Shown: positions 9,177 through 17,892 of the stretch, piece after piece
How the letters are laid out: every line of letters starts with the position of its first letter
Position numbering within the stretch: the stretch's first letter is position 1
NCBI GenBank assembly: GCA_003599535.1
Contig: QZKQ01000113.1
Location: 1-53,920, forward strand
Direction of reading: 5' to 3'
Source: Candidatus Zixiibacteriota bacterium
GTDB taxonomy: Bacteria > Electryoneota > B3-LCP
DNA: 53,920 nucleotides
Notes under the pieces: model-generated
The model's database searches: none
Told to the model about the DNA's origin: nothing
Seen by the model: the letters and a program-made list of their open reading frames with translations, nothing else
Program-made: the position numbers and the translations under genes

Positions 9177-10154
9177 ATGAAATGCGAGCCCAATACCATG
9201 ACAATCGAAAATGAAAATTTGGAATCCCTGATCGGCAAGGCGCCGGCCGAAGAAGAGAAGAAGGACGCCGAAATCCTTCGCATCGCCGTGGTGGGGGCGG
9301 GAACCATGGGGCAGGGGATTGCCCAGACCGCTTCCCAGGCCGGCCTGGACGTCCTGATCGTGGAGAGAGACGAGGACGCCCTGAAGAGTTCCCTGGACGG
9401 CATCGAGGACAAGCTGGACTGGGAAATCAGCCGCTGGGCCAAGACGGTGTCCGACAAGAAGGCTGTCATGTCCCGCATCCGCGGCACACTGGAGCTGGCC
9501 GAAGTGGCCGAGTACCCCGTCGTCATTGAAGCCCTGCCGGAGAATCTGGCGATCAAGAAGGTGATGTTCGGCATGCTGGATGAGACCACCCAGCCGGAAA
9601 CCATCTTCGTGACCAACACCTCCACCCTCTCCATTACCGAAATCGCCACTGCCACCCGCCGCCCTGATAAGGTCATCGGCATGCATTTCCTCTACCCCGT
9701 GCCCAAGACTCCGGTGGTGGAAGTGGTGCGCGGCCTGAAAACCTCCGGCCCCACCTTCGAGCGCATTCGCCGGTTCGCGGTGCAGTTGGGCAAAACCCCC
9801 ATCGAAGTGTACGAATACCCCGGGTACGTCACCACCCGCATCATCCTGCCCATGATCAATGAGGCGATGTACGTGCTGATGGAGGGCGTGGCCACCGCCG
9901 AGGGCATTGACACCGCCCTGAAGCTGGGCTACAACATGGACATGGGCCCCCTGCAGTTGGCCGACCAGATGGGGCTGGACGAGGTCATGGCCTGGATGGA
10001 GTCTCTGTTCCGCGAACTGGGCGACCTGAAGTACCGCCCCTGCCCCCTGCTGCGCAAGATGGTGCGCGCCGGTCACTTGGGCAAGAAAAGCGGCCAGGGT
10101 TTCTTCCAGTACGATGACAGCGGCCGCATCATCCGCCAGGGGAGGGCGGAATGA
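9177..10154 (+). CDS. 3-hydroxyacyl-CoA (3-hydroxybutyryl-CoA) dehydrogenase
   Basis: 325 residues. The NAD-binding motif RIAVVGAGTMGQGIAQTASQ begins near residue 35, and the catalytic histidine lies in GMHFLYPVPKTPVVEVV near residue 165; the C-terminal domain has GQGFFQYD. It oxidises 3-hydroxyacyl-CoA to 3-ketoacyl-CoA, or the reverse in butyrate-type synthesis. An acidic, poorly conserved ~30-residue N-terminus precedes the Rossmann fold; an ATG 21 bp inside is an alternative start. It overlaps ackA by four bases. An acyl-CoA dehydrogenase gene 11 kb downstream would be a functional partner in the same pathway. Confidence 0.9.
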   Translation: MKCEPNTMTIENENLESLIGKAPAEEEKKDAEILRIAVVGAGTMGQGIAQTASQAGLDVLIVERDEDALKSSLDGIEDKLDWEISRWAKTVSDKKAVMSRIRGTLELAEVAEYPVVIEALPENLAIKKVMFGMLDETTQPETIFVTNTSTLSITEIATATRRPDKVIGMHFLYPVPKTPVVEVVRGLKTSGPTFERIRRFAVQLGKTPIEVYEYPGYVTTRIILPMINEAMYVLMEGVATAEGIDTALKLGYNMDMGPLQLADQMGLDEVMAWMESLFRELGDLKYRPCPLLRKMVRAGHLGKKSGQGFFQYDDSGRIIRQGRAE

Positions 10155-11353
10155 AGGTTTTGATTCTGAACAGCGGATCATCCTCAATCAAGTACCAGTT
10201 CATTGAGACGGAAACGCGGCGGGTGCTGGCCAAGGGGTCGGTGGAGCGCATCGGCATGAAGGGCGCCATTCTGAACCACCAGCGCCACGACGGCGACAAG
10301 GTCAAGATCACCGGCGAAATCGTGGATCACCAGGCCGGGGTGGAATACATCCTGGCCATCCTGCTGTCCCACAACCACGGCGTCATCAAGGATCGCGCCG
10401 AGATCGAAGCCGTGGGGCACCGGGTGGTGCACGGCGGGGAAAAGTTTACCGGGTCGGTGCTGATCACCGATGAAGTGATGGATAAGGTGCAGGAGTGCAT
10501 CGAACTGGCGCCGCTGCACAATCCCCCCAACATCAAGGGCATCCGCGCCTGCCAGCGGCTCCTGCCCGGACTGCCCATGGTAGGCGTGTTCGACACCGCT
10601 TTCCATCACGCCATGCCCGACTACGCCTACATGTACGGCCTCCCGCACGTGCTCTACAAGCGGCACGCCATCCGCCGGTACGGCTTCCACGGGACCTCGC
10701 ATTTCTACGTCTCCCGCCGCGCCGCCGAGGTGCTGGGCCGGCCCATCGAACAAGTGAACATGGTCACCTGCCACCTGGGCAACGGCTGTTCCATGGCCGC
10801 GGTCAAGGGCGGGGTGTCGGTGGACACCACCATGGGCTTCACCCCCGTGGAAGGGCTGCTCATGGGCACCCGCTGCGGCGACCTGGATCCCGCCGCCGTG
10901 CTCTACATTATGGGGCAGGAAGAGCTGTCCCTGAACGAAGCCAACGCCATGCTGAACAAGCATTCCGGCCTGGCAGGGATTTCGGGCGTCTCCAGCGACA
11001 TGCGGGAGATTGAGCAGGCCATGCAGGAAGGCCACACCGGAGCCAAACTGGCCTTCGACATCTTCTGCTACCGGGTAAAGAAGTACCTCGGCGCCTATGC
11101 CGTGGCCATGGGCGGCCTGGACGCCATCGTCTTCACCGGCGGCATCGGGGAAAATTCCGACCTGGTCCGGGCCTCCGTCACCTCCGGGCTGGAATTCCTG
11201 GGCGTCAAGCTGGATCCGGATTTGAACGCTCACCGCAACAGCGTCGAGCGGGCCATTCAGGCGGCCGATTCCCGTGTGGCGGTGCTGGTCATCCCCACCA
11301 ACGAGGAGCTGGTCATCGCCCTGGACACTGCCCGCATCGCCGGGGAGAGATAG
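10151..11353 (+). CDS. ackA: Acetate kinase
   Basis: 400 residues, normal length. LILNSGSSSIKYQFIE at the N-terminus, VGHRVVHGGEKF near residue 90, VFDTAFHHAMPD near 148, YGFHGTSHFYVS near 178, CHLGNGCSMAAVKGG near 208, FTPVEGLLMGTRCGDLDPA near 235 and FTGGIGENSD near 325 are all in place. It makes ATP and acetate from acetyl phosphate. No phosphotransacetylase is in the window. It is translationally coupled to the preceding hydroxyacyl-CoA dehydrogenase gene by an ATGA overlap. Confidence 0.97.
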   Translation: MKVLILNSGSSSIKYQFIETETRRVLAKGSVERIGMKGAILNHQRHDGDKVKITGEIVDHQAGVEYILAILLSHNHGVIKDRAEIEAVGHRVVHGGEKFTGSVLITDEVMDKVQECIELAPLHNPPNIKGIRACQRLLPGLPMVGVFDTAFHHAMPDYAYMYGLPHVLYKRHAIRRYGFHGTSHFYVSRRAAEVLGRPIEQVNMVTCHLGNGCSMAAVKGGVSVDTTMGFTPVEGLLMGTRCGDLDPAAVLYIMGQEELSLNEANAMLNKHSGLAGISGVSSDMREIEQAMQEGHTGAKLAFDIFCYRVKKYLGAYAVAMGGLDAIVFTGGIGENSDLVRASVTSGLEFLGVKLDPDLNAHRNSVERAIQAADSRVAVLVIPTNEELVIALDTARIAGER

Positions 11354-11395
11354 TTAAGTGACTTCTAAATCATCATTTATACAGGTGACCTTCGG

Positions 11396-12256
11396 ATGAA
11401 CGAGATCATCACCCGAAAAGTCCTGGCCGAGGGCGTCAAGGAGTTCGCCGTCGCGGCGCCGCGCCTCGCCCGCGCCCGCCGGGCCGGGCAGTTCGTCATC
11501 GTGCGCGTCAACGAGACCGGCGAGCGCATACCCCTGACCATCGCCGACGCCGATCCCGAGGCCGGAACCATCACCCTGATCTTCCAGGAAGTGGGCAAGT
11601 CCACCCTGCTGCTGGGCACGCTCCAGGAAGGCGACCGCATCCTGGACGTGGTCGGGCCCCTGGGCCGGCCCACTCACATCGAGAACTTCGGCACGGTGGC
11701 CTGTTTGGGCGGAGGTATCGGCGTGGCCCCGGTACACCCCATCGCCAAGGCCATGAAGGAGGCCGGCAACCACGTCATCGGCATTATCGGGGCGCGCACC
11801 CGCGACCTGCTGATCATGGAAGACCGCATGAAGGCGGCCACCAGCGAGCTGCACATCTCCACCGACGACGGCAGCTACGGCACCCACGGCTTCGTCACCA
11901 CGGTGCTGGAAGCCCTGGTCAACGAAGGACGCAAGATTGACCTGGTGGTGGCCATCGGCCCGGTGCCCATGATGAGCGCCTCGACCAAAACCGCGGCCAA
12001 GTACAACCTGCCCTGCGTGGTGTCGCTGAATTCCATCATGGTGGACGGTACCGGCATGTGCGGCGCCTGCCGCGTCACAGTGGGCGGGAAAACCCGCTTC
12101 GTCTGCGTGGACGGCCCCGAGTTTGACGGTTACCAGGTGGATTTCGTCGAGCTGGTGAAGCGCCAGCGCGCGTATCTGAAGCAGGAAGATGTCGCCCGCC
12201 GGCAGTTCCTGGAACACCACCCCGGCGAGCGTTGCTGGGAGACAAAGGTAAGCTGA
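11396..12256 (+). CDS. nfnA: NfnA-type NADH-dependent reduced ferredoxin:NADP+ oxidoreductase, small subunit
   Basis: 286 residues of the dihydroorotate-dehydrogenase electron-transfer-subunit family. An FAD-binding barrel (AGQFVIVRVNETGERIPLTI) is followed by an NAD(P) domain (CLGGGIGVAPVHPIAKA near residue 105) and a [2Fe-2S] motif GMCGACRVTV with a further Cys in RFVCVDG near residue 240. Followed 28 bp later by the NfnB/GltD-like gene, the arrangement of Nfn, which bifurcates electrons between NADH, NADPH and ferredoxin. It could alternatively be called sulfide dehydrogenase subunit. Confidence 0.88.
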   Translation: MNEIITRKVLAEGVKEFAVAAPRLARARRAGQFVIVRVNETGERIPLTIADADPEAGTITLIFQEVGKSTLLLGTLQEGDRILDVVGPLGRPTHIENFGTVACLGGGIGVAPVHPIAKAMKEAGNHVIGIIGARTRDLLIMEDRMKAATSELHISTDDGSYGTHGFVTTVLEALVNEGRKIDLVVAIGPVPMMSASTKTAAKYNLPCVVSLNSIMVDGTGMCGACRVTVGGKTRFVCVDGPEFDGYQVDFVELVKRQRAYLKQEDVARRQFLEHHPGERCWETKVS

Positions 12257-12284
12257 GCAGTACCAAGCTGAATGGACCCCGAGT

Positions 12285-13718
12285 ATGCCTCGCGAGAAAA
12301 TACCGCGCCAGAAGATGCCGGAGCAGGCTCCGGAAGAACGCCGGCGCAATTTCCAGGAAGTCCCCTACGGATTCACCCCGGAACTGGCCCAGTTGGAGGC
12401 CTCCCGCTGCATCTTCTGCAAAAAGCCGAAGTGCATCGAAGGCTGCCCGGTGGAAATTGACATCCCCGCGTTCGTCAAGCTGATCCGGGATGGAGATTTC
12501 CTGGGCGCCGCCCGCAAGCTGAAGGAAGCCAACGCCCTCCCGGCCATCTGCGGCCGCGTCTGCCCCCAGGAAGAGCAGTGCGAGGTCCGCTGCGTCATCG
12601 GCATAAAGGATGAGCCGGTGGCCATCGGTCGCCTGGAACGCTTCGCCGCCGATTTCGAGCGGCTGAACAACCTGGTGGAAGCGCCGGAAATCCCGCCCTG
12701 GACCGGCAAGCGCGCCGCCGTCGTGGGCTGCGGCCCGGCCGGACTGACCGTGGCCGGCGAACTGGCCAAGCTGGGCCACAAGGTCACCATCTTTGAAGCC
12801 CTGCACCAGCCCGGCGGGGTGCTCATGTACGGCATCCCCGAATTCCGCCTGCCCAAGGCCATCGTGGAGGCGGAAGTGGATTACGTCAAGAAGCTGGGCG
12901 TGGAGATCGTCTACAACGCCGTCGTCGGCCGCTATCAGACGGTGGACGAACTGCTGGCCGAAGGCTACGACAGCGTGTTTCTGGGCACCGGGGCGGGCCT
13001 GCCCTACTTCATGAACATCCCCGGCGAGAACCTGAACGGGGTCTATTCGGCCAACGAATACCTGACCCGTTCGAACCTCATGCGGGCCTACCGATTCCCC
13101 GAGTTCGACACCCCCATCGCCGTGTCGAAGAAGGTGGCCGTGCTGGGCGGCGGCAACGTGGCCATGGACGCGGCCCGCACCGCTCTGCGCCTGGGCGCCG
13201 ACGAAGTGCACATCGTCTACCGCCGCAGCCGCAACGAGATGCCCGCGCGGATCGAAGAGATCCACCACGCGGAAGAGGAAGGCATCCAGTTCCAGTTGCT
13301 GACCAATCCCACGGAAATCCTGGGCGACGATCAGGGCTGGGTCAAAGGAATGAAGTGCATCCGCATGGAACTGGGCGAACCGGACGGCTCCGGGCGCCGC
13401 CGGCCGGTCCCCATCCCCGGGTCGGAATTCCTGATGGAAGTGGACACTGTGGTGGTCTCCATCGGCAACGGCGCCAATCCCCTGGTGCCGCAGACCACGC
13501 CCGGGCTGGAGACCAACAAGTGGGGCAACATCATCGCCGACAAGAACACCGCCGCCACCTCCAAGCCGGGAGTCTACGCCGGCGGAGACATCGTCATCGG
13601 CGCGGCCACGGTGATCCTGGCCATGGGGGCGGGCAAGGTCGCCGCCCGAGCCATGCACCGTTACATGATGGGCATTCCGGAACCGGCCCCGGAACCCGAA
13701 GCGCCCCCCGCGGCGTAA
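12285..13718 (+). CDS. nfnB: NfnB-type / glutamate-synthase-small-chain-like flavoprotein
   Basis: 477 residues. Two N-terminal cysteine clusters (CIFCKKPKCIEGCP near 40 and CGRVCPQEEQCEVRC near 90) bind [4Fe-4S] centres. Then comes an FAD motif VVGCGPAGLTVAGELAKLGH near 145, an NADPH motif AVLGGGNVAMDAARTALR near 285, and the C-terminal GGDIVIGAATVILAMGAGK. Family members are GltD or NfnB; the adjacent NfnA homologue and lack of a gltB gene favour NfnB. The complex would let this ferredoxin-based metabolism exchange electrons with both nicotinamide pools. A strong hairpin follows. Confidence 0.88.
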   Translation: MPREKIPRQKMPEQAPEERRRNFQEVPYGFTPELAQLEASRCIFCKKPKCIEGCPVEIDIPAFVKLIRDGDFLGAARKLKEANALPAICGRVCPQEEQCEVRCVIGIKDEPVAIGRLERFAADFERLNNLVEAPEIPPWTGKRAAVVGCGPAGLTVAGELAKLGHKVTIFEALHQPGGVLMYGIPEFRLPKAIVEAEVDYVKKLGVEIVYNAVVGRYQTVDELLAEGYDSVFLGTGAGLPYFMNIPGENLNGVYSANEYLTRSNLMRAYRFPEFDTPIAVSKKVAVLGGGNVAMDAARTALRLGADEVHIVYRRSRNEMPARIEEIHHAEEEGIQFQLLTNPTEILGDDQGWVKGMKCIRMELGEPDGSGRRRPVPIPGSEFLMEVDTVVVSIGNGANPLVPQTTPGLETNKWGNIIADKNTAATSKPGVYAGGDIVIGAATVILAMGAGKVAARAMHRYMMGIPEPAPEPEAPPAA

Positions 13719-13738
13719 GCAGCAAGAGATTCGCTTGA

Positions 13739-13771
13739 CCGCGGCGCCGGATCCGGAATCCGGCGCCGCGG
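13739..13771 (+). terminator. 14-bp perfect hairpin after nfnB
   Basis: CCGCGGCGCCGGAT and ATCCGGCGCCGCGG enclose a 5-nt loop. There is no T-run, so termination may need Rho or the structure may protect the 3' end. It separates the energy-metabolism genes from the lipid operon promoter. Confidence 0.55.
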
Positions 13772-13814
13772 CGAACACAGAAGCCGTTCCATCTGGGGTA
13801 GGGTAAAAAAAGCC

Positions 13815-13843
13815 TTGACTTCGGGTTGGCCGGCGCTTATATT
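13815..13843 (+). promoter_or_regulatory. Strong sigma-70-type promoter of the rpmF-fatty acid operon
   Basis: TTGACT, 17-bp spacer, TATATT. The -10 box ends 8 bp before the ATG of the DUF177 gene, so the expected transcription start coincides with, or lies within 3 nt of, the start codon. Confidence 0.8.
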
Positions 13844-13851
13844 ATAAGTTT

Positions 13852-14367
13852 ATGCACATCGCGTTGACCGGGCTCGAAAAGGGCCCTCAGAAATACCGCC
13901 ATCGCGGCCCGGCGTCCCAGTACGTGGGCGAGGCCGCGGAGTTCCCCGGCGAGATCACCGTCTGGGCGGTGGCGGAAAAGGAAAATCCCGGCCTGATCCG
14001 CGTGGATCTGACCGTGGAAGTGCCCGGGGAATTCGCCTGCGACCGTTGCGGGCGGGAATTCCAGCAGACCCACCGGGCGCAGGAAGACTTCTACTTCGCC
14101 TACGAAGGTAAGGCCTCGGCCCGCGCCGGCGGCGACGAAGATTTCGGGATCATCCCCAAGGGAGCAACGGAACTGGACCTGAGCCAGGAAATCCGCGACC
14201 TGGTGATGCTGAACCTGCCGTCGCCTCTGTTGTGCCGCGAGGATTGCAGGGGCCTGTGCCCCGTCTGCGGGGCCGACCTCAACCTGGAAGAAGAGCATCA
14301 CCACGAGGTCGAGGTTGACCCACGCTGGCAGGGCCTGGATAAATTAAAAGATAGCGACCAGGAATAG
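13852..14367 (+). CDS. DUF177 / YceD family protein
   Basis: 171 residues. The family occurs immediately before rpmF in many bacteria and is linked to 23S rRNA/ribosome accumulation. FACDRCGREFQQ near residue 60 and the C-terminal CREDCRGLCPVCGADLN followed by DPRW and a Leu-rich end match the family. The N-terminus MHIALTGLEKGPQKY agrees with other members, which supports this ATG even though no ribosome-binding site exists and the promoter is directly adjacent; the mRNA is probably leaderless. First gene of the rpmF-plsX-fabHD-acpP-fabF-rnc operon. Confidence 0.9.
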   Translation: MHIALTGLEKGPQKYRHRGPASQYVGEAAEFPGEITVWAVAEKENPGLIRVDLTVEVPGEFACDRCGREFQQTHRAQEDFYFAYEGKASARAGGDEDFGIIPKGATELDLSQEIRDLVMLNLPSPLLCREDCRGLCPVCGADLNLEEEHHHEVEVDPRWQGLDKLKDSDQE

Positions 14368-14395
14368 CCCCCTGCAGGGGGCATGGGAGTATCAC

Positions 14396-14578
14396 GTGCC
14401 TGTACCCAAAAGAAGACAATCCACCACCCGGCGGGACAAACGCCGCACCCATTTCAAGCTGGTGGCGGCTACCGTCATGGCCTGCCCCAGCTGCGGCGAA
14501 GCCAAGCAGCCGCACCGCGTTTGTCCCAACTGCGGCTTCTATCGCAAGCGCAAGGTTATCGTCCCCAAAGAGGCGTAG
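14396..14578 (+). CDS. rpmF: 50S ribosomal protein L32
   Basis: 60 residues. The start is a GTG, giving MPVPKRRQSTTRRDKRR, and a zinc-ribbon pair CPSCG ... CPNCG follows in the middle. Length and motif are standard for L32 of the C+ type. A palindrome GCCCCCTGCAGGGGGC lies just after the upstream stop and GGGAG sits about 7 bp before the GTG. Order DUF177-rpmF-plsX is the conserved bacterial arrangement. Confidence 0.95.
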   Translation: MPVPKRRQSTTRRDKRRTHFKLVAATVMACPSCGEAKQPHRVCPNCGFYRKRKVIVPKEA

Positions 14579-14610
14579 CCTTCACGGAATTGAAATAGCC
14601 CCGGACTCCC

Positions 14611-15660
14611 ATGCGCATCGCTCTCGATACCTTGGGCGGCCAGAACGCTCCCGAAGCCGCGGTGGAAGGAGCCGTTATGGCCACCCGGCGCTGGGACAAC
14701 CTGACCATCTGCCTGGTCGGCGACAGCCGGACCCTGCCGGAACTCCTGAACCGCTGGGAGGCCGACGTGTCCCGCTTCACCTTCCTGGAGAGTCCGGTGC
14801 GCGTGGACGAGACTGAGAGCCCCGTGGAAGCCCTGACTTCCAAGCCCGGCGCCTCCATCTTCGCCGCCCTGGAAGCCCATCACCGCGGCGAGGTCGAGGC
14901 AGTAGTGTCCGCCGGCAGCACCGGGGCCCAGATCGTGGGATCCATCCAGAGCCTGGGGCTGCTGGAAGGGGTCAAGCGGCCGGCCATCGGCAGTTTCTTC
15001 CCCACGCTGACGGGCAAAACCTTTCTGATAGACGTGGGCGCCAATGTGGACTGCCGGCCCATCCACCTGCTGCAGTTCGCCGCCATGGGCGCCATCCTGC
15101 GCCGGCACTTGGAAGGCCTGCATCATCCCCGCATCGCGCTGCTCTCCAACGGGGAGGAGAGCACCAAGGGGAGCCATGCCACCCGGGAAGCCTACGAATT
15201 GATGTCCATCGTCCCGGCGCTGAATTTCGTCGGCAACATCGAAGGCCGCGACCTCTTCGCCGGCCGCGCCGACGTGGTCGTGTGCGACGGCTTCACCGGC
15301 AACGTCATCCTGAAATTCGCCGAATCCATTCCCGACATCTTCGCCGCCTTCACCCAGGGCGAGAACCGGGAGTGCGGTCCGGATCCGTCCGCCCTGGAGC
15401 GGTTGACGCGCTCCTTCGATTACCAGGAGTTGGGGGGCGTCCCCCTGCTGGGCGTCAACGGCGTGTCCATCATCTGCCACGGCCGGTCCACCGCCAAAGC
15501 CATCTCCAGCGCCATCGGCGAAGCCATCAAAATGGTTAATTTCCGGGTCAACCACCATATACGGGAGCAGATCATCACCATGGGGCAATGGTCCGCCACC
15601 GTCAAGGGCCGGGCTCTGATTGACCGCTTCCGCCGCCGTTCTTCTGGGGAGAAAAATTGA
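14611..15660 (+). CDS. plsX: Phosphate acyltransferase PlsX
   Basis: 349 residues. MRIALDTLGGQNAPEAAVEGA at the N-terminus (the usual DxxGG motif is DTLGGQNAP), SAGSTGAQIVGS near residue 95, IGSFFPTLTGKTFLIDVGANVDC near 130, LSNGEESTKG near 180 and VCDGFTGNVILK near 230 identify it. It converts acyl-ACP to acyl phosphate for phospholipid synthesis at the membrane surface. It overlaps fabH by four bases. Confidence 0.95.
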   Translation: MRIALDTLGGQNAPEAAVEGAVMATRRWDNLTICLVGDSRTLPELLNRWEADVSRFTFLESPVRVDETESPVEALTSKPGASIFAALEAHHRGEVEAVVSAGSTGAQIVGSIQSLGLLEGVKRPAIGSFFPTLTGKTFLIDVGANVDCRPIHLLQFAAMGAILRRHLEGLHHPRIALLSNGEESTKGSHATREAYELMSIVPALNFVGNIEGRDLFAGRADVVVCDGFTGNVILKFAESIPDIFAAFTQGENRECGPDPSALERLTRSFDYQELGGVPLLGVNGVSIICHGRSTAKAISSAIGEAIKMVNFRVNHHIREQIITMGQWSATVKGRALIDRFRRRSSGEKN

Positions 15661-16640
15661 GGCCGCAATCCATGTTTCTCGGCACTGGGCACCGCGTCCC
15701 CGAAAAGGTGCTCACCAATGCCGATCTGGAGCGCATCGTTGACACCACCGACCAGTGGATCGTCGAACGCACCGGCATTCGTGAACGGCACATCAAGGAG
15801 CCCCACGAAAAAACCTCCGACTTTTGCTTTGCGGCGGCTGAGGAGGCGCTGGCCGAATCCGGCTTGAAGCCCGCCGATCTGGATCTCATCATCATCGGCA
15901 CCGTGTCCGGCGATATGCCGACGCCCTCCACCGCCATCTTCGTCCAGGCACGCTTGGGCGCCTTCAATGCCGCGGCGTTCGATGTGTCGGCTGCCTGTTC
16001 GGGTTTCCTCTACGCTCTAAATGTGGCCGACGCCATGATCGCCGCTGGCAGAGCGCGGTATGCCCTGGTCATCGGCGCGGAATGCCTCTCCATCATCACC
16101 GACTGGCAGGACCGCAATACTTGCGTGCTGTTCGGCGACGGCGCCGGCGCGGCTGTTCTGGGCCCATCCGACGGCCGCCGCGGCGTTCTTTCCACCTATG
16201 TGGGCGGGGACGGCCGCCTGGCGGAACTGTTGTGGTGTCCCGCCGGCGGATCGCTCATGCCCGCCTCCCATGAGACGGTGGATAAACGCTTGCACAGCCT
16301 GAAAATGGCCGGTCGCGAAGTGTTCCTTCATGCTGTCAAGGCCATGGGAGAATCTTCCGAACGGGCTTTGGCCGCCGCCGGGTTGAAGTCCAGCGACATC
16401 GACCTGTTGATCCCCCACCAGGCCAATCTGCGCATCATCGAAGCTCTGGCCAAGCGCCTGTCCCTGCCCCTGAGCAGGGTGTACGTCAACATTGACCGGT
16501 ATGGCAACACCTCTTCGGCTTCCGTCCCCATTGCCCTGAACGAAGCCCGCCGCTCCGGGCGTTTGCAGGCCGGGATGAACTGCCTTATGGTGGTGTTCGG
16601 CGGCGGCTTTACCTGGGGTTCGGCCGCAGTGAAGTTTTGA
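15657..16640 (+). CDS. fabH: 3-oxoacyl-ACP synthase III
   Basis: 327 residues from a TTG that overlaps the plsX stop (GGGGAG 5 bp before it); an ATG 15 bp further in is the alternative. The Cys-His-Asn triad is visible: SAACSGFLYALN near residue 110, PHQANLRI near 257 and YGNTSSASVP near 282. It starts fatty acid synthesis by condensing acetyl-CoA with malonyl-ACP. Context (plsX before, fabD after) is standard. Confidence 0.95.
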   Translation: MRPQSMFLGTGHRVPEKVLTNADLERIVDTTDQWIVERTGIRERHIKEPHEKTSDFCFAAAEEALAESGLKPADLDLIIIGTVSGDMPTPSTAIFVQARLGAFNAAAFDVSAACSGFLYALNVADAMIAAGRARYALVIGAECLSIITDWQDRNTCVLFGDGAGAAVLGPSDGRRGVLSTYVGGDGRLAELLWCPAGGSLMPASHETVDKRLHSLKMAGREVFLHAVKAMGESSERALAAAGLKSSDIDLLIPHQANLRIIEALAKRLSLPLSRVYVNIDRYGNTSSASVPIALNEARRSGRLQAGMNCLMVVFGGGFTWGSAAVKF

Positions 16641-16651
16641 GGGAAATGGAC

Positions 16652-17584
16652 ATGTCAAAAATCGCCTTCATCTGCCCCGGCCAAGCTTCCCAGGTGGTGG
16701 GAATGGGCAAAGACCTGTGCGACGCCTTCCCCGCGGCGCGCCGCCGCTTCGCCCAGGCCGATGACCTGTTACGCGAACCGCTGTCCCGCATCTGCTTTGA
16801 AGGCCCCGAGGAGGTCCTGAAGCAGACCCGCTATACCCAGCCGGCCCTGTTCGTGCACAGCGCCGTGGTGGCTGACCTGCTGGCCGAGCGGGGCATCATG
16901 CCCAGCATGGTCGCGGGCCACAGCCTGGGCGAGTATTCCGCGCTCTACGCCGCCGGCGCCGTGGACTTCGAAGCGGCCCTGAAAGTGGTCCAGGTACGGG
17001 GCCTGGGCATGCAGCACGCCGGGGAAGTGAATCCGGGAACGATGGCTGCGGTGATGGGGTTAGAAGAAGCGGTGGTGCGGCAGGTCTGCGCCGAGGCTTC
17101 GGCTGTCGGAGTGGTGCAGCCGGCCAACTTCAATTCTCCCGGTCAGGTCGTCATCTCCGGCAGCGTGGAAGGGGTCCGCCGGGCCATGGAACTGGCCAAG
17201 GCGGCCGGCGCCAAGCTGGTCAAGGAGCTGGTGGTGTCGGGCGCCTTCCATTCGCCCCTGATGGAACCGGCCCGCGAGTCTCTCTTCGCCGCCCTGGACG
17301 CCCTGGAAATCCGCACTCCCCGCTGCCCGGTGTACGCCAATGTCACCGCCGCCCCGGTCACCGGCCCGGCGGAAATCCGGCAGCGTCTGAAAGATCAGTT
17401 GCTCTCCCCCGTGCTGTGGATGCAGTCCATCACCGCCATGACGGCCGACGGCGCCGGCGTCTTCGTGGAAGCCGGCCCCGGACAGGTGCTGGCCGGCCTG
17501 GTCAAGCGCCTGGCCCGCGACGCTCAGATCCTGACCGCCGGCACGGTGGACGAGGTGAATAAAACCGTTGCCACGCTCGCCTGA
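16652..17584 (+). CDS. fabD: Malonyl-CoA:ACP transacylase
   Basis: 310 residues. FICPGQASQVVGMGKDL is the N-terminal GQGxQ-type motif (here GQASQ), the nucleophile lies in GHSLGEYSALYAAG near residue 90 and the histidine in GAFHSPLM near 200. GAGGGA 7 bp before this ATG selects the start over an upstream TTG. It loads malonyl groups onto ACP. It directly follows fabH. Confidence 0.95.
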   Translation: MSKIAFICPGQASQVVGMGKDLCDAFPAARRRFAQADDLLREPLSRICFEGPEEVLKQTRYTQPALFVHSAVVADLLAERGIMPSMVAGHSLGEYSALYAAGAVDFEAALKVVQVRGLGMQHAGEVNPGTMAAVMGLEEAVVRQVCAEASAVGVVQPANFNSPGQVVISGSVEGVRRAMELAKAAGAKLVKELVVSGAFHSPLMEPARESLFAALDALEIRTPRCPVYANVTAAPVTGPAEIRQRLKDQLLSPVLWMQSITAMTADGAGVFVEAGPGQVLAGLVKRLARDAQILTAGTVDEVNKTVATLA

Positions 17585-17631
17585 AAACAAGCTAATCCTT
17601 ATCATACGCAATTCCCCAAAGGAGAATTACC

Positions 17632-17865
17632 ATGGCACTTGAAGACAAGGTCAAAGAAATCATCGTCAACGAGTTAGGCGTGGATTTGGCCAAAGTTGTT
17701 CCCGAAGCCTCCTTCATTGCCGATTTGGGCGCCGATTCTCTGGGCACGGTGGAACTGGTGCTGACCTTCGAGAAGGAATTCGGCATTGAGATTCCCGAAG
17801 AGGATGCTGAAAAGATGACCACGGTCGGCGAAGCCATCAACTACCTGAAGTCGCGCGTAGGTTAA
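17632..17865 (+). CDS. acpP: Acyl carrier protein
   Basis: 77 residues, acidic. The 4'-phosphopantetheine serine is in [12 protein letters not shown] near residue 38. A clear AAAGGAG precedes the ATG at 7 bp, the best ribosome-binding site in this operon, as expected for an abundant protein. Followed by fabF after 27 bp. Confidence 0.97.
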   Translation: MALEDKVKEIIVNELGVDLAKVVPEASFIADLGADSLGTVELVLTFEKEFGIEIPEEDAEKMTTVGEAINYLKSRVG

Positions 17866-17892
17866 CTGAAACCTCCATAACCTGGATTTGCC

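Noticed and set aside
12285-13718. Glutamate synthase small chain (gltD)
   Set aside because: No gltB large subunit is nearby and the NfnA-type gene is directly upstream; NfnB is the better call, although sequence alone cannot fully separate them.
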